Of a stretch of 64,000 bases of DNA, positions 55,260-64,000 are shown one piece after another. A program made the position numbers and the translations under genes. Where the stretch lies: positions 8,297,754 through 8,361,753 of the forward strand of contig OX336343.1 of assembly GCA_946902875.1 (NCBI GenBank). The letters run 5' to 3'. This DNA is from Nematopogon swammerdamellus. Its lineage: Eukaryota > Arthropoda > Insecta > Lepidoptera > Adelidae. The notes below the pieces were generated by a model, which made no database searches, was not told where the DNA came from, and saw only the letters and a program-made list of their open reading frames with translations. The stretch's first letter is position 1; every line of letters begins with the position of its first letter.

Positions 55260-55989
55260 CGGTGCGACACAACATCTGCAACTTTCAGGAGAAGTAAAGT
55301 TGGCTTCTTAAAATTGTACTTGAAGTCGGAAGTAATCAAGGAAGCGGCAGTGATCTTTACAACCCCGCCTTCACTCACTGCGAGGGTGAAGAGGCTGGGA
55401 AGATGTGCTTCGTCAAATGGTATGGGGCACCAGCAAGACAGACCGGGATGCCACTGACCTCATAAACGACTGGAAGCGGTACTGGTTGAGGGATCAACCA
55501 GTACCGCTTCCAGTCGTTTATGAGGTCAGTGGCTTATATAAAGCCTGAAATCAGCTCGCTCCCACCAACTGAGAGCGCAGTTAAACAGCATTCCCGGCGC
55601 ACCTACCACCAAGTGCAGCAGTGGCTCGGGAATGAGCTGCCCCTCAAGAGTGTGGTTGGAAATATGTAGGAGGCACCCTGGTGCCAATTATAACAGAAGA
55701 TCCACGAGCATCGGAGGTCCTACTGAAAATGATATTCTGCCGCTGCACTATGGATTGTGGTAGTGGCAAATATGGATGCCGGAAAGCAATGCTGAATTGT
55801 TCTACGGCGTGCCCACAATGCCAAGGGAAATGCCTCAACGGCGTGCCTGTTGACGAGGACGACGAGGAAGACGACGTAGAGGCCCTTCATCAAGAACCAC
55901 CCGCTACTGAGGATGAGATGCCATGGACGAAGAACCCTTACCAGGAAGAACCCTCACGTCCAAAGAGGACGAAAACTTCTTGGAAGTAA
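55260..55989 (+). pseudogene. cysteine-rich (CXC-like) gene relic
   Basis: The last 102-codon ORF contains LLKMIFCRCTMDCGSGKYGC, then C-x6-C-x3-C-x2-C-x3-C spacing, and an acidic run DEDDEEDD. The upstream frame reading YHQVQQWLGNELPLKSVV is out of phase with it and separated by a stop. An 82-bp perfect palindrome (55451-55532) also disrupts the coding sense. Tesmin/TSO1-type CXC clusters have this look; identity is tentative. It lies centrally in the long-TIR element. Confidence 0.5.
55451..55532. repeat. perfect 39-bp-arm palindrome
   Basis: Arms 55451-55489 and 55494-55532 are exact reverse complements with a 4-nt GGGA loop. Confidence 0.95.
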
Positions 55990-56489
55990 AACAATGAATT
56001 ATTAAAATAAAATAAAATTACTTACCTTATATATAATACACTTTTATTTATCATCTATAAAATACAATTTTCCATTTTTCAAGTGACATGATTTCTTTTT
56101 ACGTCATTTAACCCGCTTTCAAATATGACATATTATTAGATGATACATAGCTGTAACAAAGGATAGTTGTGCCTCAGGAATGACGAAAACAACTTTTTCT
56201 GAAAATGATGAAATTTTACAAAAATCTTAAAATTGGTGCAACTGTTGACCGGCTGGAGATAAATTAGCGCATGTATATAAACTCTTGAAGGGAATTAATT
56301 CTCTATAACTCCTTGTTTGACAATATCTTTCTCAGGTGAATAGTGTAAGCGTAGCTCGAACACGATTCGGAATTCGAAAAAAGTGAATAGAATAAAATTT
56401 TATGAGCTTTCATTCGGTATGAGACAATTTTTCTCTACGCGGCACCGTTTTCGTCGTAGCGAAAAACCCAAAAGCGGGACCTTATTTGC

Positions 56490-57990
56490 TGGCTGATACC
56501 ACAGCTGACACGTCGCGCCTACGATGAACGTTTGCGTGAAAATCACCTTATAATATATAAAATTTCACGTGTTGGAAAGTTGGAAAAAAATTTCTTTTTC
56601 GCTACAATTGTATGGAAAAGTATTATCTATATTTCTATGAGGGTCTTGTATTGAAATAATTTATGTTTCTCAACATAATGAAAGTACAATTTTCGTACTT
56701 TTCGTTATTTTTTGGATTTTACACCTTTACAAAGTAGTAAAAAAAATTTTTTTCTCTATATTTGTTAATTAAAGATCAATACATAACATTATTTTTTACA
56801 GATTTTTTATCTTTACCAATAGCTCAACAATTTCGTTAAAATTTGAACTTTTGAGCCTTATTTGCGCCTTAATTATTTTTGTTATTCACACTTTTTTTAT
56901 TAAAATGTATTTAATGTTCTAAAACGATGTTTACTACGTCAATAATAGTAATTGACAGAAAACAGATTGATTTAAGTGGCATTGATATTACGGCTGCTAG
57001 GTTGTAATATCTACTCTTGATATACTTTTTCCTTGACAAAACCATTAAACGCTTGCAAAATAATGATCAAGGCACATTTTCCTGCTAATGTCAAGGTTTC
57101 TCTCTGTTGCACAAACCGGACGTATTGTATTTTCTTTCCCAGTTAGACAAAGTGATGGATAATTTAATTTGATGGGATAATTTCAGATACAATATTTAAG
57201 AAAGTAAATATAATTTACTTTAGCAGCATTGAGTGTAGGTTATTTGTAGTTTTGTTGGTTGAGTGCAATAAAATTGATTTTCACTTTTATTTTTATGATT
57301 ATGTGTTATTTATTTGGTTTTCTCGTTAATGTCTTTTTTTATTAATTAAGTAAATAAGTGTAATGGATACCTATTTAAAATATATAAGTGGCCGAATATT
57401 TGTAGAAGCCTTATACATCGTACGTATGTAGGTTGGTTAAAAACAAAGACGCTGATTTCGATCACAAGGGCTGTTTCACCAAGAATCCGGGGCACACGTA
57501 GAAAAATAAAGAAAAATAATTACTGCTAGAAGACTGCGGCGCGGCGCCGGCTTATTTTCTACCGAAGAACAATAGAACAACGATCGGCGGCCGTCCCCCA
57601 AGCCGGACGATCCGACCTGAAAACCGAAAAATTATATAAGGGTTTGGCACACGACTGACTTCAAACCTAATTTCCATTTTAAATGACAATAAAGTACTTA
57701 CTCATTAAAAAACTGTGTTAGTTATAATGTGACTTAGAAGTCCTGACATTAAATAAAGTATAATGTGTTAGAAGAGAAGAATATATTTGAAGATTAAGAA
57801 GATTAATCCCTATTCCTTCATAATAATAAATTAAGGCATAATAATAAACGCAGGCTAGTTAAAATTTGAAAATTGATCAGATGGCGGTTATTAAACTTTA
57901 GAGTTTGCACTTACATACATACTACACCAAGTTTGAAGCTTGTTTTTACGATAGAGCAAAAACAAAAAAACGCTAAAAACATGTTTCTTG
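56490..57990. other. no recognised gene
   Basis: Mostly AT-rich, with a small GC-rich patch at 57535-57620. No convincing coding exon. Confidence 0.4.
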
Positions 57991-57997
57991 TACATGT

Positions 57998-58147
57998 TTG
58001 ATGTAGCCAAACGTGTCAGTTTCCATAAAAAAAATGCGCCATAAATAACACAGATACAGCCATTTAAAGGTCAGACGAACGGACAGACAGACGGCGTACG
58101 CTTAGTAAAAGCACGTAAAAGGGTTCCATACGGTGCGGAACCCTAAA
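57998..58147 (+). repeat. SINE-A end plus GGTTCC-type repeat scrap
   Basis: GATGTAGCCAAACGTGTCAG with A-run (57998-58034), then GACAGACAGACGGCGTACGC and GGTGCGGAACCCTAAAAT (58070-58147). Confidence 0.65.
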
Positions 58148-58149
58148 AT

Positions 58150-59126
58150 AAGGCAAAAAGCAGAGAGCAGAAAATACATCAATCCGGATGAGGCTACGAA
58201 CGTTGGTGAAGGCTGGAGAAGAACAACGTTTTATTGGCTTCTATTGCGTTATGTCTCTTAGCAATCTCATTGTCTTTAATCTTGTCACGTCTACTACTGC
58301 GGAAAATCGCTTTTTATCATCATCCTGGCAATCAGCATTGTCTTATAGCTTTACCTACTTAGTCTTACCGCGATCGGATTCGATAGCAGTCGAGTCCTTT
58401 GAATTGGTCCAGCGAAATGAATTCAGTTCTTTGTATATTATTCACTGGAAATTACAAAGAATAGTGCATTTTATGTGAATGCGTGTGTCTTCGAAATAAC
58501 CGTTAACATGTTTATTAATTTTATATTCTACGTTATAAATGATTCGAAATGTCAGTGTTTAAATTTGAATTTAAATCATCATTAACTAGCACAATTACAT
58601 ACTACAATTACATAATACAATTAGCACACAATTGCATAAATTTAAACATTATCATCCCGGACGAGTTAGGCGACTTATGAGAATTAAATTTCAGGAAATA
58701 ATAGTTTGTGATTAATTTACATCACCAATAATGTTCGATTTGTTATAGGTAAATAACATCAACAACAACAAAATTTAATTAAAATATGTACTTATCTAAA
58801 TGTATGAGTACCTTACCTAATAGGCTTTTATTATGTAGTGAAATTGAAAGGAAATGTCCCTCATCAGCCTTTCATCCGTACGTTCCATGCCATTTGCTCT
58901 CCGCATACAACTTATAATAAAAGGCAACATCTGTTTTCCTCTAAAACTAGAAAAGAGGTGAAGTTATTTACACGCAGTTTTCACTAATGTGACCCCAGGT
59001 GTCTGAACAGTGTATGAAAGCCTCACAAAGAACGTGAAAAAAATACCATTGCTCTATACTATACATATCATGCAAGTTACAATGACAGGTGCATACACCT
59101 GTATGTATCGGAATGGTGTTTTTAGG
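58150..59126. other. no recognised gene
   Basis: The + strand ORF at 58188-58478 has no family resemblance and no codon pattern that would set it apart. The rest is AT-rich. Confidence 0.4.
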
Positions 59127-59505
59127 GTTCCGTATCCGTCGTACGGGACCCTATTACTAATCCTACGCCGTCTGTCTGTCTGTCCGTCCGTCTGTCCGTC
59201 TGTCCGAGAACTGTATCTCTTGAACTGTAATAGGTAGCCCGTTGAAATTTTCACAGAATAAATTATGGTCGATATAACAACAAATAACAAAAATGTGAAA
59301 AAGTAGTTCACAGGGTCCCCATAAAATAAACTAAAAAGTGAATGCGCGCCATCTACCAACAGTATGAAGCATTTTAACTAATCATGAATTGGAACTAATA
59401 TGAAGCGTTTCATAATACACGCCATAGATGGCGTGAGTGGCGCTGACCATGACATGGCGATACGAAACACTCAGTGCGCGAGTTCGACACGCACTGGCCG
59501 GTTTT
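59127..59505 (-). repeat. AGGGTTCCGTA / GGCCAAGTGCG repeat, complete reverse copy
   Basis: Runs from TAGGGTTCCGTATCCG through a CTGTCTGTCTGTCCG run and TAGCCCGTTGAAATTTTCAC to GCGAGTTCGACACGCACTGG. It is the uninterrupted counterpart of 44461-44889 plus 50042-50070. No coding sequence. Confidence 0.8.
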
Positions 59506-59513
59506 GTTATGTA

Positions 59514-59680
59514 ATCCAGTATGAGTGGCTTATTTAGAGCGGTCAGAGTAGCGACCAGCCAATATAACCTTCGAGAAGGTGTCATACTGAATATTTTCCT
59601 TTTGGATTGCTCGCTACACTGGACTTGAGGAGGACACAGCCGAGGCTGCTATGCGTTCACCTTATACGTCCAGTATAGTT
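59514..59680 (-). mobile_element. SINE-B 3' part, reverse
   Basis: GTAATCCAGTATGAGTGGCT, CCAGCCAATATAACCTTCGA and GGACACAGCCGAGGCTGCTA, the complement of the SINE-B 3' domain. Confidence 0.75.
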
Positions 59681-59690
59681 TCTTTTTTTT

Positions 59691-59862
59691 TTTTATGGAA
59701 AGTGACATGGTTGGCTACATCACCTACAACATCCGTGATGCCAGCCCATAACACCGGGTGAACTAGGTGCCATGTCAGTGCTTCCCTTCATTTCATGTCG
59801 GCTACACTGAACTGGACGGAAAACACGAACTATTTACATAGCCGTTTCGACCGACGTAGTAG
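59691..59862 (-). mobile_element. SINE-A 3' half, reverse
   Basis: Complement of the SINE-A tail: TTTTATGGAAAGTGACATGG, TAACACCGGGTGAACTAGGT and CATAGCCGTTTCGACCGACG. Confidence 0.85.
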
Positions 59863-59864
59863 CA

Positions 59865-62030
59865 ATCCGTATACCGTATATCGTAGTACCGATAGTAGTA
59901 CCAATCCAGTCGGCTGCAATTTGAGCCTTGAGTAAGAGGCATGAAATAATTTTATCAATTCTTTACAAACTATATTACAATTATGCTATATTTATTATAC
60001 AATAGAGAAACAAATATATAAATAGCCTAATTACAAAATAAAATATAAACCTATAACCTATACAATACTTATGAACCCTCCTCCCAGGTGGGACGATGTG
60101 GGCACTGTATTACTGTAATTATTTATGTTTCAAATATTTATATGTTAAATTCTTAATTTCTATATTGTGCGATTTTATGAACTTTGAGTATTAATTTTTA
60201 GTAATCAGACTGTGCTTATATTCTTTTTATTGCGATTTGAATGTTACTGTTTTAAATAATTTATTTCTATTAGGTACGTGTAATTTTTGGCCAAACATTA
60301 AAATAAAGAATTTTAATTTGAATTAGAGGTATGAAGGAAATGTAGAATTTTGTAATTTTTATAAAAAGTCCGCATAATACAATCTGACTCTGTATAGTTA
60401 TAGTTCAGACATACAGTTCAGAAACCTTCATAAAAACAAATCCACAATGCCGCGAGCAGAGCTATCGGCATAAGCCTTGTTTGTAGTTTAATAAAGTAGA
60501 GTAGAGTAGATGCTCGTAAAACCTTGTCACCCGCGCTGTTTATCACCCTGCATATCGTTTAGAGCGCACGCAGACAGCTTGCTAATATGAAAAAGTTCTA
60601 CTAAAGTATTTTTAAGGCATACTGGATCTATATAGCATGGTCGATCACAGTGTGAACGAACTCACAATAATTTGGCATCGTCCGTACTTCCATATCATCC
60701 AGTTTTGCGGGTTTTGTCGTCGATGTGGACGTATGGTGGACGTGTGTAAATACCTGTGTTTACACTGGTGTATGTAATAGAGGTCACACTATTTTTGGAA
60801 GAAAGAGAAGATGACAATTATTCGTGCCGAAAGACTCAGATCGAGCAGAGGTTTCTTAAAGACGTGTGCGAACTTTACAAGGAATACGTGCGTGATATTA
60901 AATTAAGAGTGATTTTCGGAGTGCTTAAGTTCATTGGTTATTTACTTGGTGTAAATAAGTAAATTATAGGAAAACAACATTAATTTTTATTTAATTAAAT
61001 GTTTATTATAATTTGCACTAACTACATTGAATAATAAAAGAGGTTTTTAAAGTATAAACATTTCTATGAACTGAACTAAAAAAAATATATAAGTATATAT
61101 AGTTAAACAATCCAATAATGCGCGTAACAAGTTTTAAATAACAAATCGACTGCTAGATTATCACTGCAACGAAAAACTAAATCAGCAAGCTGAATTTCAG
61201 TGTTTTGCCATTTATCGTTTAGAAGTGACCAAAATACTATAAAAAAATTAAATAATTGTTCCGATCCTTGCTGCACTTGCTGGAAGTCATTAATTCTGAT
61301 AGCAAATTCTTTGTAAACATCGCGAATAACCTAAGCTAACATTATTATGACGTAGTTATTTTGAGAAATAGGTACCTAACTGAAGTGTTGTCGAACCCTT
61401 CACGCGTGAAATACATTCACGCTTGACCAGATAGTTTTTATGTAATCCGAGTTAAGTACTAACAATAGATTCCGCCACGCTAAATCAAACGTGGAACTAA
61501 TGAAATACCTACATCCGAAATGCAACGTAATGTCAATTTGGTGGTCTTGTGCCGTATCTCGGAGAAGTTCTGTAAAATAAAAGTTAACGTTCACATGACC
61601 GCGTCGAACCCCTCGCACGCATCGGATCAAGCAGATTTTTATGAGTACTTCGTCCACTGTATACGCAGCAATCGGAATGCCAACGCGTGCAGAGTGCCGA
61701 CGCGATTGTCATTTGCATTCGGATTTTCATGACGTCATCGGCACGTCGACAGCATTGCCGAATTTGTCTACGCTCCGATGCGTGCGGTCAAATGCTGATG
61801 TGCGAACGCACTTCTACATACAGCATACTAAAATCAATTTGATCCGATTCCCCGGTTGTACGCTATTCGACATCTTGTCTGTTTCTTCTTCTAAGTAACC
61901 TAAGTAACCTAAGTACATAAATGTGTTAAATAAATTTCATCTTTGTGTTCAGTAGTTTTGGAATTAAAATGTTTCGAACATTACGAATGAGCATTGCTAA
62001 AATAAGTTTTAAAATTACCGTGTTTGTTAA
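59865..62030. other. unassigned AT-rich DNA with LINE tail scraps
   Basis: A diverged LINE scrap (TTGTCACCCGCGCTGTTTAT near 60525) matches 49025-49050, and AATAAAGTAGAGTAGAGTAG near 60490 looks like a LINE tail. ORFs at 60756-60962 and 61520-61898 are not recognised. The first has a mixed charged/hydrophobic make-up that might be exon-like, but no splice context supports it. Confidence 0.4.
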
Positions 62031-62036
62031 AGATTA

Positions 62037-62150
62037 TTAAAGATTTAACATCCGAGCTATGTGGCAGAAACGGAAAAGGAAACACGAAAAAGCCAAAACG
62101 TCGAACCACATAGCTCGGAGACGACCGTGAGTAAAACCGTTAAATCTTTA
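62037..62150. repeat. fold-back element around CCGAGCTATGTGG
   Basis: TAAAGATTTAAC...CCGAGCTATGTGG pairs with CCACATAGCTCGG...GTTAAATCTTTA. A relative of 34722-35047. Confidence 0.75.
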
Positions 62151-62799
62151 ATAAATTCCAAAATGTGTTGAGGTTTTTTACTCAACCTTAGTACGGTTAT
62201 TGGTCAATAAACAATACAAACAATATATACAATATCGTAAGTGCCCATGTAATACAATATCAATCAATATCATATATAAAAAAATATATCAATGTGGTGT
62301 GGAACCTTAAAAAGACGTGAACAAACCTTTAGAAATATTTTTAAATGATTTGGCTAATTTTACAGTACAAAAGAAATTGTATCAAAATACGTAACCATCT
62401 ACAATATTTCTTTGACTCAAATTAATCCGAGGACCTAAATAGCTTTCATGTCTACCGATTGTTAAAATTCGACTGCACGTGATACGCAATAAACCCGCAA
62501 CGAAAACTAGCACTACATTCCAAGCTGCCAACTCACTTTACTTGTGCGCGGACATTGTAGAGTGTACTCTAGGCTAGGGTACTTAATATAATAGAGTCTG
62601 TACAAATGTGGTGTACCGTCGATAGAACCTTGTCACATCTTTTGAACTTTTCGTATGCGGAGTGCGGAGCGGAGCGGAGTTTCGTCTGTCAAAAGGGCCT
62701 GAACACCCAATAGTTGATTTGCGATTGATATTTTAGAATTAAAAGCATTCAGTTTGAAAGGGATAATAATATTTGTGTCATGTAGATGCTTTTGGTTTT

Positions 62800-63010
62800 T
62801 ATGGTTCAATATCCATACGTAAAGCCTACGCCGTCTTTATGTCTGTCTGTCCGTCTGAGGGCTAGTAGCGGGTTGGAATTTTCACAGAATATGTGTTATT
62901 ATGGCGGAAATACCTATAAAAACAACAAATAAATAACAACGTAAAAAATTTAGGTGGTCCCCGATAGATGGCGTGATACGCGAAATACGTGCGAGTGCGA
63001 CCACGTGATT
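62800..63010 (-). repeat. GGTTCCGTA-type repeat, diverged copy
   Basis: AAGCCTACGCCGTCTTTATG, a GTCTGTCTGTCCGTC run, GTTGGAATTTTCACAGAATA and GATAGATGGCGTGATACGCG. Confidence 0.65.
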
Positions 63011-63184
63011 GTTGCGCACACTCGATAAACGTGCAAGAAGGAACATTTGGCTACGAAACCCTCTATGTTTTTCTGTTTACCTCCTGAACTAACACACGCA
63101 TGTGCCACAAGAGCATTATGTACCTATCTATGTATTTCGTATAATAGATACTTTACGTTCAACTGAAAACATAAATTTAAATTG

Positions 63185-63583
63185 AAAAAACCCCCGACCC
63201 TTAAAAAGTCAAAAATAATTTCCGTTTAATTACTTAAAGGAGTCGGGAGACCGCTAAGTAAATTCCCGCGCAGCTCTGAGTTTTTATATTTTATTTACTT
63301 AGCGGTCCCCCGACTCCTTTAAGTAATTAAACGGAAATTATTTTTGACTTTTTAAGGGTCGGGGGTTTTTTAAATTTGTAATTTAACTTTTATTTCAAGC
63401 TTTTTTAAAAAAACCGCATGAAAATCCGTCCACTTTTTAAGATAATTAATTGTTTTATTACTTAATTACTTGATTACTTGATTACAAACATAGCTAAGAA
63501 CCATCCCGATTAAACAAGCTTCCTAATAAAAAAAACCGCATCCAAATCGGTCCATCCGTTTGGGAGCTACGATGCCACAGACA

Positions 63584-63624
<41 letters not shown>

Positions 63625-63660
63625 AACTTATAACACCCCTCCGTTTTTTTCGTCGGGGGT
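63185..63660. mobile_element. CCCCGAC fold-back/MITE with CA microsatellite
   Basis: Arms 63185-63262 and 63293-63371 are almost exact complements around a 30-nt loop. A further segment with two AAAACCGCATNNAAATC(G/C)GTCCA-like units, (CA)n at 63584-63620, and TCGTCGGGGGTTAATAAAAA at the end repeats the terminal motif, so the whole may be one element. Confidence 0.7.
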
Positions 63661-64000
63661 TAATAAAAAACATGCATGTAAATTACACATAAAAAATTGT
63701 TTTAACACATTCGTGCAGATGAATTAAATATTACAGAAACCACGTACTTAGTAGTTTAAAAATACGTAGATTAGTGATGGTATTGTATCTACGTGACAAA
63801 GCTCTAGCGAAGGTACTTCAATATTTGTTGTTTGGTCATCATCATCGATGTCACCGTATCAAAAAATTTCAACAGAGGATTCACGCGTCAGTGGATGCAA
63901 TGGATTTGTTCTTCGGTGTCGTTTTCCCGTTCGATAAATATGTTTTTGATTTAACATTTAAAGTGAACCTATACAATATATCCTAAAACATGTTTAGCCA
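63661..64000. other. no recognised gene
   Basis: The ORF at 63774-63986 has a GHHHRCHR segment but no family match; it could run past a splice site or be chance. Confidence 0.35.

Larger units (their letters stand above)
52119..56488. mobile_element. long-TIR DNA element, about 4.4 kb, with nested insertion
   Basis: Ends CAAATAAG(A/G)(C/T)CCCGCTTTTGGG are inverted at 52119 and 56488 and stay similar for about 150 bases (GGGTTTTTCGCTACGA, GAGAAAAATTGTCT, CGAATGAAAGCTCATAAAA). The inner TIR continues at about 55035-55180 against 56180-56345 (TTCACCTGAGAAAGATATT, GCTAATTTATCTCCA). The left TIR was therefore split by a later insertion of about 2.7 kb that includes the 2.2 kb repeat. A cysteine-rich gene relic fills the core. 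No target duplication was recognised. Confidence 0.7.

Noticed and set aside
60756..60962. Exon-like ORF with EREDDNYSCRKTQIEQRFLK
   Set aside because: No family recognised, and no acceptor/donor pair or neighbouring exon supports a gene.

Overview
The window looks like nuclear DNA of a moth or butterfly (Lepidoptera). It is AT-rich and intron-bearing, and it is packed with nested transposable elements of kinds that are common there: Helitrons with hairpin ends, BEL/Pao, mariner, hAT, Jockey/CR1-like and RTE-like LINEs, and tRNA-derived SINEs. No prokaryotic gene organisation is seen. The order assignment is an inference from this mix.

Host genes are few. (1) A complete seven-exon gene of the yellow / major royal jelly protein family lies on the + strand (1770-12126). 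Its exons join in frame to a predicted secreted protein of 410 residues, and its 6.5 kb first intron is almost entirely transposon. (2) A probable first exon of a THAP zinc-finger gene lies at 33118-33194 (+) behind a GC-rich, promoter-like stretch; its later exons were not found. Everything else that codes is of mobile-element origin.

Layout: 1-1769, region upstream of yellow, no recognised gene. 1770-12126, yellow with intronic elements: a 2.2 kb palindrome-bearing repeat, a 3.2 kb Helitron, and SINEs. 12334-13412, 3' ends of two LINEs. 14707-16855 and 19937-22090, two more Helitrons of the same family, the second inserted in a LINE tail. 17848-23802, a large inverted duplication around the latter. 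25573-32411, an apparently intact BEL/Pao retrotransposon with matching 156-bp LTRs. 33118-42600, THAP exon, MITEs and SINEs. 42664-43977, a mariner with three in-frame stops. 44890-50036, a LINE whose single long ORF is split by a 1.5 kb hAT-type element flanked by an 8-bp duplication. 51305-51740, a retroelement domain fragment. 52119-56488, a long-TIR element holding a cysteine-rich gene relic, itself hit by the second copy of the 2.2 kb repeat. 56500-64000, SINE pieces, fold-back elements and unassigned AT-rich DNA.

The most notable observations are these. One Helitron insertion is proven by a paralogous empty site within the window. A Helitron family carries a retroelement-type RPD...WDxT domain. 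A SINE family has a 5S-rRNA-like segment between tRNA-type A and B boxes and shares a central module with a second, differently headed SINE family. A long-TIR element is associated with a CXC-like cysteine-rich domain. All calls come from reading the sequence and knowledge of the families; no database search was run.
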